Below are positions 34,624 to 46,411 of a DNA stretch of 64,000 bases, in pieces. The notes beneath the pieces are model-generated. The model was not told the origin of the DNA and searched no databases. It worked only from the letters and a program-made list of their open reading frames with translations. The position numbers and the translations under genes are program-made. Location of the stretch: positions 1 to 64,000 of the forward strand of contig FTLJ01000081.1 in NCBI GenBank assembly GCA_900155495.1, given 5' to 3'. The DNA is from Porogramme epimiltina (taxonomy: Eukaryota > Basidiomycota > Agaricomycetes > Polyporales > Polyporaceae). Position 1 is the first letter of the stretch, and every line of letters begins with the position of its first letter.

Positions 34624-35116
34624 AGGATGTATATACGGACTATTTCAACTGTGTCTACTTTTACGTTGTACGAAACGCCTCTCATGCGAGCTTCACGCGA
34701 GTTAGCCTCGGAAACACGTTCAATATTAGACCGCGATCGCGCGTGTTGGACATCCTTCTGCCGGCGGACAAGCCTCGTTTTTGCGTGATCGAGGCCATCG
34801 CGACCACGCGATCGACCGTCCGCCACCCCCGCCCCGCGCCGATTCCGCGCCTTGGCTCGCGACCTGTGCAGTGCCCGCTGATGGCGCCTTCGGGAGAACG
34901 TGAGCCTGCTCTGGCGTCCGTATCAGTTTCTTCTCGGGCTTCGACGCTCGTCCGCCCGAGCATTGTCCCGGGAAAGTCCCTGGTAACTCCAGGCCCCCCC
35001 TTTCCGACGACGCACCCCACGAACGCATGAGCCTGTGGCCGTTAATATAAGAGAGCTGCGTGGGCCCTCGCGGGGCAAGTCACGGTTCGCTTGTTCGCTG
35101 TTCGCTGTTCGGCACG
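34624..35116. other. Intergenic region between sedolisin and GH131
   Basis: This holds the 3' flank of the sedolisin gene and the promoter of the GH131 gene. Short frames on both strands are not recognised. Confidence 0.45.
35046..35052 (+). promoter_or_regulatory. TATA box of the GH131 gene
   Basis: TATAAGA lies about 70 bases before the ATG at 35117. Confidence 0.55.
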
Positions 35117-36286
35117 ATGCTCTCGTTCTCGAAGGTCGCTGGTCTCGTCCTCTCGTTCGCTCTTTCTGCTGCTGCGACGCCTATCATCTATGATGGCCGT
35201 GCGCCTTTCAACCTGACCGACGCCGACCTCGACTCGTCCACGGGCCCTTACTTGACGTACGCCCTTCCCTGTTTTTTCGACAGGGAGTAGGATGACTCAG
35301 GGTGGAACGCAGCGTGGTGAAGGGGTCTGAGGATGCCTCCCATGTAAGCCGCCTCATAGCAATCTACGCGGGCGTCCACTCAACATCCCCCTCGTGTAGT
35401 ACTCCTCGCTCCTCGGCCGCTCAGTGGCCCCGACGCCGCTGTGGAACTGCGGCTCGCGGCTGCTCACGCCGAGCGAGCAGGTGCTCGCGGTGTCGATCGA
35501 CAACAGCTCGATCTTCGTGCCCGGCGGGAACCCGCAGAACGGCTTCCGGCGGACGGACATCATCGCGGCGGTCGACGGGCAGCACGACACGCTGATCACG
35601 CAGATGGAGACGGGCAAGACCGCGTTCCACTTCTCGATCAGGAGCGACGAGAGCAGGCCGCTCAACTACACGCACGAGTACCAGATAGTGTTCATCGAGC
35701 CCAACGACGGCTCGCACGTCTTCGGCGTCCAGCTCGGTGCGTGCTGGCCTATAGTATGCGCGTGAGAGAGTTTGAGGTACTGACAGCGACCCACGCCAGG
35801 TTCGCCGTTCACAAACCCGACGGGCGTGCTCCCCGCCGCGAACGCGCACTCATTCAAGGTGCTCGACCACGCGCTGAATGTGCTCTTCGAGACGGACTTC
35901 ACGCCGTACATCTGGCACAACTTCGCGGTCGAGGTCGACTGGGACGCGCTCACGCTCGCGGTGCTCTACTCGGAGAACGCGGCGCAGCTCGAGCTCGTGA
36001 AGAACACGACGTCGAACCCGACTGCGGTCGCGGGGGCGAACGGCCAGGGAGACTTCCACTTTGGCGTCCTCAAGGTGTGTGCTTGTTGACCGCTAGTGCG
36101 CGCAGCGAAATGCTGACGTAGTCCTTGTAGTTGCCGCTTGTCAACCCCGCCGATTCTTCAGCCAACCAAAACGATGTCGTTCATTTCGGCATTCAGGAGG
36201 GTACAACAGAGGGTCTTCTTTACTCGGGTGTCTTCGTGGAGAGCACGACGGAGGGTATCAGCAAGGGTCTGGGTCTTGTCAACTGA
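35117..36286 (+). CDS. Secreted glycoside hydrolase family 131 beta-glucanase
   Basis: Four exons encode a secreted protein of about 270 residues. A signal peptide, MLSFSKVAGLVLSFALSAAA, is followed by PIIYDGRAPFNLTDADLD, the start typical of GH131. Family blocks include SVAPTPLWN, VPGGNPQNGFRRTD, FHFSIRSDESRPLNYTHEYQ, EVDWDALTLAVLYS and GDFHFGVLKLPLVNP. GH131 enzymes act on beta-glucans and cellulose-type linkages and are found in fungi and oomycetes. No carbohydrate-binding module is seen. The gene fits a plant-biomass-degrading lifestyle. Confidence 0.88.
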
Positions 36287-36617
36287 GCAGGCTCTTAATG
36301 TTTATAAACCACTTCACTATAATACATACACGCTCGCTTGTACTTTTTGACAGCGTCCTAACCATCGCCCTGTTGACCTTGCAGGGTTGATGGCAGAGGG
36401 TGATGGGGAGACGTAAGGATGCCACATTGGGCGCTTACGGCACGGGCGGGAGAAGCGTTGCAGCCTCTGAGTCTGAAGCGGAGTTTCGGTGTGTGCCGGG
36501 GGCGGGGGCCCAGTTAGGCGGACGTCGCCGCTGTTCGAGCCAACGTCCACCTCGTCGAGTCCACCCTCGCCTCTCCCCGCCCCCGCCCAACTCTCGTCTG
36601 CCTATTTTCTTCGTCAT
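36287..36617. other. Intergenic region upstream of the V-ATPase gene
   Basis: About 330 bases with no gene. A C-rich, pyrimidine-biased tract lies just before the ATG at 36618. Confidence 0.4.
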
Positions 36618-37503
36618 GTCTGAGCTCTGCCCCGTCTACGCGCCCTTCTTCGGTGCCATGGTGAGTCGCCGCTTCGCCTCGGGCAGACGCGCTGCGTAGC
36701 AAGCCGGCTCATGACGCATTTCGAACAGGGCTGCACCAGCGCCATCGTCTTCACCTGTGAGTCTACAGTTCTTCGTGTCTTTTAACTTGACCTAATTCTG
36801 TACCTATAGGCATTGGTGCGAGGTGAGCAACGCGTACGGCATGTTGATTGGTTGCAGGCGACTGAGGGCGCGTCAGTTATGGTACTGCAAAGTCAGGAGT
36901 CGGCATCTCCGCCATGTCCGTGTTGCGACCCGACCTTATGATGAAGTGTGTTATTCCCGTTATCATGGCTGGTATCATTGCTGTGAGTCTCCTCGTCTAT
37001 ATTCGTCCCATTGCGCGACTCATGTCCGGTCCGACAGATCTACGGTCTCGTCGTGTCTGTCCTCATTTCCGGCAACCGTAAGCTGCCTCATTATGCTTAT
37101 TCGTAACGCATATGCCCATGCCCGAATCACAGTTTCGATCGAAATGTCCCTCTTCCAAGGTTTCGTTCAGCTCGGTGCTGGTCTTTCGGTCGGTCTTGCT
37201 GGTTTGGCTGCGGGCTTCGCCATCGGTATTGTTGGCGATGCGGGTGTACGGGGTACCGCGCAGCAGCCGAGGCTCTTCGTCGGCATGGTATGTCTTCCCG
37301 AAGTGTCGTCTTCTGCGCATGCACTGACTGTGCTTGTCCCTCCAGATTCTCATTCTCATTTTCGCCGAAGTCTTGGGTCTTTACGGGCTCATTGTTGCGC
37401 TCATCATGAACTCGCGAGCTGGCGACTCCTCCGTGGTAAGCGCGCTAAGTCCTCATTTACTCCGCGCGCAAGTATCTGACACTGCCTGCAGTGCTCGGCG
37501 TGA
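36618..37503 (+). CDS. VMA3: V-type H+-ATPase proteolipid subunit c
   Basis: Seven or so small exons encode about 162 residues, the normal length for subunit c, which forms the proton-translocating ring of the vacuolar ATPase. The joined protein starts [15 protein letters not shown] and includes [52 protein letters not shown] and [14 protein letters not shown]. The essential glutamate is in [14 protein letters not shown] of the fourth helix. Splice phases were checked at each join, including one after the GNL codon that restores [10 protein letters not shown]. The protein ends DSSVCSA. Four transmembrane helices are expected. Confidence 0.95.
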
Positions 37504-37928
37504 GTCACTCGACATGGATCAAACACGCAGTTGTGGAAGGGATCAGGACGCCCCTGGCTCCAAGCGGACAATGTCCACACTACGTACTACTTTCCCTCCC
37601 GGAACCTGCGCGCCACGCTGTGAGGTGCCTCCGCTTCTATAGTCATGTGCTTTACTGTGCATATAATACCACGTTCGTCCGAGGCCCCGAGCGACGTCTT
37701 TCTGCACGCGTGCTGGGCTCGCGCATGTGCACACACGCTGTCTGAGAATAGCAGTCTTCGTTCGCGCTGTCCCTGAAAGTGACGTGGCTGGGCGTCTGCG
37801 AGGGAGATAAGATAATTTAGAGCGGAATGAAGGGATGCTAAAAGAACGCATCATCCAGCACCCGTTCCTGACCAACAACCACGACGTGGCGGCCGTCGAC
37901 GAAGACAACGAGGAGGACGCGGTGGACG
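37504..37928. other. Intergenic region upstream of the SUN-domain gene
   Basis: No recognisable gene. An open frame from 37835 overlaps the start of the SUN-domain gene in another frame and is discounted. Confidence 0.4.
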
Positions 37929-40812
37929 ATGTTCTCGTTGCTTCCGACGTCCCTGCTCGCCTTCCTCTTCACCTCCCCTGCTCTGGCAGCACCCGTTACT
38001 CCCAACGACCTCTTTCACGACCTTGCCATTCGTGCGCCCAAACACCCCGAAGAGCCGATATGCTGCCTACGGCCTCTCTCGCCGCTGGAGCCCCCAACAG
38101 AACAAGATATCCTCATCTCGTTCGAAGACTGGAAAGCCAAGCGGCTGTCTGAGGCCAGAGAGCAGGACGTCGCACACCCCGTCCCTGGCCGTCCCCCCAA
38201 GCCCAGCGAGAACCTCTCCGAAGCGGCCGTCGCCCCCGAAACCGCGCAGTCGTCAAGTCAAGTCCAGGAGCCGGTCGTCGTCGACGTCCAGGACAACGGC
38301 GCGAACATCGAAGCACTAGCACCGCACTTCCAGATCCCGACAAAAGACCGCTTCAACTATGCCTCCCTCGACTGCTCCGCCCGCGTCCACGCCGCGCACA
38401 AGTCCGCCAAGTCTGCGTCGTCGATCCTGTCCTCGAAGAAGGATCGGTACATGCTCAGCCCGTGCGAGGAGGAGCGCCAGTACGTCATTGTCGAGCTTTG
38501 CGAGGATATCCGGATCGACACTGTGCAGCTCGCGAACTATGAGTTCTTCAGCGGGGTCTTCAAGGACTTCTCGGTCAGCGTCGCGAAGGCGTATCACACC
38601 GACCCGGCGAGGTGGACGTTTGCGGGGACGTACCGGGCGAAGAACGTGCGCGGGGTGCAGGTGAGCAGATATTTCTTTGTTATGCATTATGCGTGAACTA
38701 AAAGGCGAGCAGTCATTCCATCCACCCCCCACGCTTCGGGACTTTTATCGTTTCATTCGGATCGACTTCCAATCGCATTATGGAAGCGAATACTACTGTC
38801 CGGTCTCGCTCCTCCGTGTATACGGCCTCACCCACCTTGAGGAATGGCAATGGGAGACGTGGGAAGAGGAGAGTCGCGCCAAGCAGTCGGTCAAGGTGGC
38901 AAGTGCTCCTGTTGAAGTCGTTGCCGAACCCCCAGAGCCAGAACACACACCCGCAACCGAGCTTCAACACGTTGAAGACGAGACGGAGACGCCCCTTTCT
39001 CCCGCAGTCAACCATCCCGGCACCCCAACGACAGGAAGTGGTTCCAGGGCATTCATTCCTGTTACCTCGGATATCTTGAATTCCCTTCAGTACAATCTCT
39101 CTTCTCCTATCCCCGCCTCATCCTCCAGCACGGCGGAATCGTCGAGCACCTCCACGGACACCGTATCCCTCCCCCACAAAACACCCTCTGAAAGCCATTC
39201 GCACGACTCTGCACGATCTCTTTCCGACCATCTGTACAATACGCATGTATCATTATCATCGGCTCCCTCGCAAGTTCACTCTACCGCGCCCGACAATCAC
39301 TCGTCCTCGACATCAATATTTATTGACACCTCTCATTCGGACTCACATGTCTCCTCGTCATCGTCTCTCCGCTCGTCTGCCGCGATACCGAACGTCTCGT
39401 CCCTCGCTACCCTTTCACCCTCCTTGGCCATGCCGAACGCCCCAGTCTCGACTGGCGGCGAGTCCATCTACCGCACGATCATGAACCGGCTCACCGCCCT
39501 CGAGGCGAACACCACTCTGTACGCGCGTTATGTCGAGGAGCAGACGGCAGGCATGCGCGAGGTGCTCCGGCGGCTGACCGAAGATATCGGTCGGCTCGAA
39601 GGAATTGTGAGTGCCTTTTCCGTCGACCTCGGGTAGCGCGCTGATGCGTAAGGGCTCAGGGCAAGGCACAAGCACAGCTTTATCACCGGTCCGTGGTCGA
39701 GCTCGAAAAACAGACAAGACGTCTGGAGAATGAGCAGCGCGAGCTCCTCTCCAGAGTCGACTATCTCACTGACGAGGTATGATGCCCGCCTTGGGACGCG
39801 CTACGTTGGTCTTACATGTCTATAGGTCATACTGGAGAAACGTCTTGGCATCGCGCAACTATGCCTGCTCCTCACCGTGCTCGTCTTTATGGCGCTTACA
39901 CGCGGGTCTCGGAGTGAACACGCGTACCCGCGCGGCACGGTGCGCGAGTGGGGCCGTAGAACGCTCAGCTTCAGTGGAGGCCTCGTTAATCGCTTGCGCA
40001 CACGGAGCTCAACGCCTCCACGTCCAGGTGGTGCAAACCCCCCTGAAGGAGGTAAGACGCCCTTCCATCCACCACTTCCCCCTCCGTTAACAATCAATGT
40101 AGAACACGACCTTGCATTCCCTGCGCTCGAGGCCAGCGGCTCAGAGGGCACCCTCCGCGCTCGCCGCAAGAAAGCCCCCTCTGGCCTGTCGCGGCCACAC
40201 ACGCCAACCTCGCTGCGCACACCAAACTCGCGCCACCTCGCCCACCACCGGATCCCCGCGTCGCCCACGTACCACTTCGCGCGCCCGGGCATCCAACGCT
40301 CAAGCTCGGGCAGCCTCGCCCTTGGCGCAGGCTTCGGCGGGATCGGGCCTGTCCCCCGCTCCGCGAAGCGGTGGGCGCGCAGCGCGCACCTGCACGAGGT
40401 CAAACTCAACGCCCGCGCGGCGCACGCCAACGGCGATGCCACGCCCCTCGCGACGCCCGGCGCCGGTGCGCGCGACGTGTTCGACGACGCGGAGGCGGGC
40501 GCGCAGGTCCTCGTCGTCCCGCCCGCGTTCCGCTCCGACGTTAGCGTCGTGCGCGCGGCGACGCTCGGGAAGGGCAAGGGCCGCGCGGTCGCGGGGTGCC
40601 TGCGCCAGCCGTCGCCGCTCCGCGCGCAGCCCGTCGTGGACCTGTCATCGCCGCCGCTCGGGGAGGACGGGGCGGGCGAGGGCGACGTGTGGGTCGACAC
40701 GGACGCGGATGGGTCGGAGTGTGAGTCGGGGCCGGAGGGCGGTGGTGGTCTGCGGGGCGAGAGGACGTTTAACGGTGCTGCGATAGGACAGGCCGCGCGT
40801 AGCTCCCTCTGA
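37929..40812 (+). CDS. SUN-domain protein of the Slp1/SUCO type
   Basis: This gene encodes a large membrane protein with a central SUN-like domain. The ATG at 37929 gives a signal peptide, MFSLLPTSLLAFLFTSPALA. The SUN-like region runs from about residue 140 and reads RFNYASLDCSARVHAA, DRYMLSPCEEERQYVIVEL, VQLANYEFFSGVFKDF and YRFIRIDFQSHYGSEYYC, ending CPVSLLRVYG. A Ser/Thr-rich linker follows, then a helical segment LTALEANTTLYARYVEEQ and a coiled coil. A transmembrane helix, LCLLLTVLVFMAL, comes next, and a basic, proline-rich tail completes the protein. Slp1 and SUCO relatives act in the endoplasmic reticulum in membrane-protein folding or quality control; this role is inferred from the architecture. 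Confidence 0.85.
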
Positions 40813-41848
40813 CCACCTTCGCGTGTTTTGGGATGGCTTGTTAATAGTTCACTCGATGCGGAGTTGAGCAGTGCCGGCCCGTCTGTGCTTTGATTGTTGC
40901 TTTTACATTGTCTATTCATGTATATGTTTTTGGAAGGTCGCCACGTTGGATTAATTCATTGTGCGTGGAAGTTTCACGAGGACGAGTCACTTGCGTGAGT
41001 AGCCCGCTCCTGTTCGGGACACTTTGCAAGTTGTGGTCAAAGCGTCGCTCGGCACCAATACATACGTGATCATGATCGGCGATGTAATTTGTCACGATCG
41101 ACCAAGATCTCTATGACGAGACTACATTGGTCCGGTACAGGCTGCAATGTCTATCGGTAGCAAGCTGTGGCCAACATCGTTACTGCACCATGATCCATCC
41201 AGTCGTATAAGTAGGAGGTGGCACGGGTGCTCATCCGTGATAACACGCAGGGTGGATGTATATTGTAGGTTCGAGACCCACTTAGCAACGAGCTGTCATT
41301 TTTTTCGGACAATGTCCCATTGCTCGACCCTGTCCCACGGCGGAGTCACCACTCTAGTATGTATGATATGTCCCTGATTCAAGAAAAGCAAGTTCTGGAT
41401 TATGTGCCGCAGACAACTTCGTTGTGAGAAAGACTAAGACCTCTCCCTAGATGCCACGCATGCTCCTCCAAAGCGTCACACAATCTCCAAAGACGTATCC
41501 ATAAAACAAAGAAAGAACAGGCCAGCTTTGCCGAGTCCGAATTCGGGAGGAGGGATAGGGAGCGGTGCACGTGCTGAGAGATGAACTGAGCGCTTCTCGG
41601 CTAAACTAGCTTGAACTCAACCACGTCCTAACCACGCGCTGTTCGGCGTTCCTCGTCTAGGTGCTTTGCGATCGCGTACCATTGTGCGTCTTGACCACCA
41701 CAACGTATTGGTCCAACAATTACTGCTCTCTTCGAACTCCGTACCAGCCATACACTTATAAAAGCTCACCGTCGTCGAACGACAGCCTGTAAGTCGTCCT
41801 CTAACCCATCCTCCTCCTCACATCTTTGTCATTGCACTTCTCTTTGTC
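40813..41848. other. Intergenic region upstream of FunK1 copy 3
   Basis: About 1 kb without a supported gene. A GGTTCGAGACC near 41272 resembles a Pol III B box, but no tRNA can be folded around it. Confidence 0.45.
41757..41764 (+). promoter_or_regulatory. TATA box of FunK1 copy 3
   Basis: A consensus TATAAAAG lies 92 bases before the ATG at 41849. Confidence 0.6.
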
Positions 41849-44400
41849 ATGGCTCATTCTAACAAGCCCGCGTCTAAAAGGAAGTTTAACTCGCTGAGCA
41901 CGTTCATTACTGGCACTCCGGCCGTCGAGGAGATTCGGAACGCCCTTCGGCTCAACATGATTGAGAAACTCGTGAAGATTTCAACCGAGGAGATGCTGTC
42001 GAAGCATATTGGATATCGAGGAAGCCTTCCATCCAACAGACATCTGAATGGATGGTTCGACAACGTCCCCGAAAAACCCTCGGAGGTAGAACTCTACGGG
42101 CACATCGTGAGTGGTTGGCCTAAACTCCCCCACGTGGCTCTCTGACGATTCCACTTTCAGGAGAAGGCCATAAATCATGGCAATCGAATCCAATCCGCCA
42201 TGAAGTTCGTCAACACTCCGCATAAGGCCGACCCGACGGAGTCCACGAAGCAGAAGATGGACTCCGCTATCTACTTGGAGAAACACGCGCCGACCACAAA
42301 CGGCTCCGCCAACTGGTCGCGTGTAGAACTTTCCTTCGAGTTCAAAGCGGCACAGACTGCTGATGACCCCTTCGACGACACCGAAGAGACTGGCTTTCCT
42401 ACCGCCAATGACCGCGCCCACAGCCTCGGTCAGATCTTGTCGTACGCTAAGCTGGTTTTCGACCGCCAACACCGTACCCACCACTTCACTGTCGTCATCC
42501 TCGGCACAATGGCCCGCATCGTCCGTTGGGATCGCTCTGGCGTCCTTTACACAGAGAAGTTCGACTACAAGGAGGATATCACTCTCGCCAAGTTTCTCTA
42601 TTGCTATACGCGCCTCAGTGCCACCGACCGCGGCCATGACCCCAGCGCCGTCCCCATCACCACTTCTAGTCGGCTTTACAATGACATGATGCGCCGTGCC
42701 AGTAAGCCTCGCCTTGATGAAGAGGGTAACGAGGTCGACAAGGAGATCCGCGAGGCATTCGCTTACTCAGTCGAGGATCTTCAGTGGACGTTCAAGCTCA
42801 CTATCAAGACAAATGACGGCCTGAGGGATTTCATCGTGGGCAAGCCCGGTTTCATTTCTTCGACCTTGGCTGGCCGAGGCACACGGGGCTACATCGCTAT
42901 CGATGTCGCCGACCTTGATGGCCCTTTCGTTTACCTGAAAGATGCGTGGCGTGTCGACCACCCCCGTATGCAGCAGGAAGGGACGATCCTTTCCTCCCTA
43001 AATGCTGCCAATGTTCCAAACATTCCCACACTTGTCTGTCACGGCGACGTCCCCGATCAGGCCACGGTCACTGACAAGGTCTGGCGAGAGCTCCATCCCC
43101 AGGAGAAGGCAAAGGATGCGAATCACGAAACGGTGGATCCATGCCCGCTGAAGGCTCACATGCACTACCGGATGGTGGTCAAGGAAGTGGCCGAGCCATT
43201 GAGTTCGTTCACGAACGGCAGGGAGCTGGTTAGGATGATTCTGCATATTCTCCGCGGTGAGTACAATTGTTGCCTGTTGGCTATCCTACGTAAACTAATG
43301 CAAACTCGAATGAAGCTCACGAGGCTGCCTACAAGGCCGGATATATCCACAGAGATATCAGCGTAGGGAACATCCTTATCTTTACGACGAAAGTGAAAGG
43401 GAAGATCATCCGAACGGGTCTCCTGTGTGACTGGGAGCTGTGCAAGCGACTCGACGACCACGGCAAGGGACCGCGTCAACCAGACCGGACGGTAAGGTCT
43501 CAATTAACGAACGTTGAAACTATATTCTGACAAATGTGGCAGGGTACGTGGCAGTTCATGTCGGTTAAAGCGCTGGACGACGCCCGTAAAGAGATCGAGC
43601 TCTCCGACGACTTGGAGTCAATACTGCATGTCCTGGTTTACGAGGCAAGCAGATACATCAAGAATAATCTGCCGTCGGTTGAAGAGTTCATGTCGGCATA
43701 TTTCGACTGTTCAGTCCGAAGCAACCTCGAGTTCTACTGCGGGCAGTTGAAGAGAGCGTCGATAAGATCCGGGAAGATCTTCCGTCCTGATGGGAGCGAG
43801 CTCGAGTTCCTACAGTCTGGTCCGAGAGCACGCCTACCGCTTCCGTCACGAGCATTGGCTAAGACCACTCAGGCTCGTCACATATCCGACGGGGCCGCGT
43901 CCACGTCCGGCGTGCTCGCCAGCGGTAAGGGTCAGGTCCAGGAGGATACAATGCATGCGATCCAGATCATCCTTAACGATCTACTCCCTCTCTTCCGTAC
44001 TCATTACATCAATTACAAGCCCCCGCGGGGGGTAAAACCTTCAGCAATCAGCGGTGACGCCGTGACCACTGAGAACGACGCAGAAGACGATCTGGGTGAC
44101 GGTGGCGATGAAGAACGAGCAGCGTGACGCGAGAAACGTGTTTCTTCGTATCTCGGCTCCAAAACTACGGCTGCCGCCCTCAAAACGGACGAGTCAGCCG
44201 AGGAACTACAGACGCACGAGTTGTTCGAAGGCATCATCCGCCACTACTACCTCAAGCTCAACATTTGGGAATCGGACGACAAACTCCCAGACCAGGTGGA
44301 CGCAACTTTCAACGCTCGGAAACGCGCTATGAAAGTCACGAAGGACGATTCAGCGGATCTGGCGGAGGTAGATGAGCCAAAGGCTAAGCGTCAGGCCTGA
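41849..44400 (+). pseudogene. FunK1 fungal-type protein kinase, copy 3, with in-frame stop
   Basis: This FunK1 gene keeps a full N-terminus and all introns seen in copy 2. Exon 1 begins MAHSNKPASKRKF and ends ...VELYGHI, then exon 2 starts EKAINHGN. Motifs are GRGTRGYIA, VYLKDAWR, HRDIS with NILIF, and CDWELC, so unlike copies 1 and 2 it has the standard HRD arginine. The exon from about 43544 runs to a TGA at 44125-44127, inside the stretch matching RAARATYIKV of copy 2. The same frame then reopens for 90 codons, matching the rest of copy 2 through NDKLPDQVD and ending KAKRQA at 44400. A single nonsense change explains this. The kinase motifs lie before the stop, so a shortened protein might still function. 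Confidence 0.85.
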
Positions 44401-45178
44401 GTATCCGTCGTACACATTAGGGCCGAGTTCCGCATATTCTTCAGCGCGTCGTCGTGCACTATCACTTCTTTCACTTGTATTTCTTCCTCGACACTCAGAC
44501 CTTCACAGTTTGCTTCATACACCTGTACCCTCCATTGCGATTTTCCGCATTATCTCTACTGTATGCGTTTGATTCACATTGCTTCTCTTCAGTCTGAACC
44601 GACGTTGTGCTTCATGAACTTGTGAGAAACGATTATGTCGCGAAGAATGCGTTCTGCACATGCGCTTGCGGTGGTGCTGGTCGCGAATCTACTTAGTCTT
44701 CCCCAAGCAGTGTTGGAGGCGTCGACTATCGTGACGACTGAGGAGGTGGTGATCGCGGCGCGAGAGTCTGCCAGCCTCCATCCGTATCCATGTTGCTACT
44801 TGAAAGAACATCAAGTTGTCGGTGCAGGTCCACAAAAACAGAATCGCCTCTGCCGGTGATCACCCTATAGTGGGGACTTCTCCGTAGGTACCTAGCGTCT
44901 ACATATCTATCTATGACTATCTTTGTTCATATGAAAACGCAGGACCGATGTGATCTTCGTTGCAGACGTGATCCAGGTGGCTGAGGGGACTGTACCAATG
45001 TCATCGTGTCAGTGTCTACGTGGACACGTATCAACCATCGCTACTGACCAAATTGTGAATATGTCGCGGAGAGTTCTAAACCGCTCACAGAACTCGGGGA
45101 TTGACCAGCCAAGATTCTTTAAGCATGCGCTGTGCATCGACGAGTATTCCCTAGCGTGTTCCATCTCTAACTCTCTGT
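44401..45178. other. Intergenic region, no gene seen
   Basis: About 780 bases. A 74-codon plus-strand frame at 44635 starts MSRRMRSAHALAV but has no recognised family or splice partners. Confidence 0.4.
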
Positions 45179-46095
45179 CTAGCCTGAGGAAGCGAAGTCG
45201 TCAGTCTCTCTTCTATAGAAATATTTCGGGTTAGTTACGTACAGCTTGTGTAGAAGCATAAGGGCCTCCTGGACGGTGACCGCCCGCCGGTTTTTGGTCT
45301 TGAAATAGGACTTATCATGCATCATGTTGAAGACGTAGCAGAAGCTAATGGACTGGATTGGGATCGAGGTGGCGAAGCTGCGCGCCACAATTGGGTGGCG
45401 GATAAGGTAATCTCGGGCATTGTCATCATTCCTGTCCACGCCTGGAAGAGCGTTATGATAGTTAGGAGGACCTCCCCATATTTCTCGATCGGGTGGAGGA
45501 TACTGCCGGAGGTAGGCGTCACGCTCCAAGGGGTACGTATAAGCTCTAGGTCTCCATGGGTTGGTTTGGTGAAGGTCGCAGCTAGGGCGGAAGCGGATGG
45601 CACTGAAGGCGAAGTGCGCAGTAAATTTCACGGGGTTGTTTTCGCCCCTGATACGCGCGGACTTGTACAGGCTAATGAGACCCGATTCATTTGCGCTTTT
45701 CATACGCTCGCCTGTGCAGATAGCAGATTGAGAGGAAGTCAATGATACGGAGAGATTGCATGACATGACCGCTTACGATTGTACTCTAGTACATACTCCC
45801 CACAATCTTCATGCATACAGAAGCCGTCCCTCTGGATACAATCGACGGCGATGGTCCTCCAGGAGACTTCTTCCTGCGCGTCTTCGCCAGGAAGCAGGCC
45901 GATCCCGCAGTTCCAGCAAAGGCGCTTCCAAAACTCGTCTTGATCTTCGGACTCGCCGTACAACGCCGCAACGTTTGGGTGCGAGAGGTAGAAACACGCG
46001 TGTGTCCTGAGGTCATCGTGAGCGATAGCATCCTTGATCATGAAGCGAAGCTCTATGGGTAGAAGGTGGAGAAGATCAGTGCGACCACGATACAT
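45179..46095 (-). CDS. F-box-like basidiomycete protein
   Basis: Two exons, joined across an intron at about 45743-45770, encode about 280 residues. The N-terminus reads LLHLLPIELRFMIKDAIAHD, an F-box-like helix pair that would bind Skp1. It is followed by HACFYLSHPNVAALY, FWKRLCWNCGIGLLP and CIQRDGFCMHEDCGE, a pattern seen in many uncharacterised Agaricomycete proteins. The second half has HPIVARSFATSIP and a C-terminal helical region. Such proteins may be substrate receptors of SCF ubiquitin ligases. It is transcribed divergently from BRF1. Confidence 0.65.
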
Positions 46096-46411
46096 GGTGT
46101 TACTTCAGAAAGATCGAGCTCGATGTGTTCAGCGGGGTCAGTGGACACAGTGAAAGGACTCCCGGAGTGGCGGTTTGATAGACAAACAAAATTCTTAGCT
46201 CATCAAGCGCCTGCGCCTCATAGGAGGTTGGGCTTGAATTGGGCCACTGGCCGGCGCCCAGTAACATTGGCACCATGGATATAGCACGTGACTCTCAAAA
46301 TCCCGCGCGCGGATTCGAGCCTGAGCTAAGAGCTTCGGTCCCTCCCCCACTTGTGTTCCCTCCCCTTGCCTGCTGCCTCCCTGGTTTCTGATTATTGCAG
46401 CAGTCGCTATA
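46096..46411. promoter_or_regulatory. Shared divergent promoter, F-box-like gene and BRF1
   Basis: The 316 bases between two facing-away starts contain ATTGG motifs (inverted CCAAT) near 46237 and 46265. No TATA box is evident. Confidence 0.45.

Noticed and set aside
41255..41300. GGTTCGAGACC resembling a Pol III B box
   Set aside because: No matching acceptor stem, A box or anticodon arm could be found around it.
44095..44200. An intron that would remove the TGA in FunK1 copy 3
   Set aside because: A GT is present at the stop, but no acceptor nearby keeps the frame, and copy 2 has no intron there.
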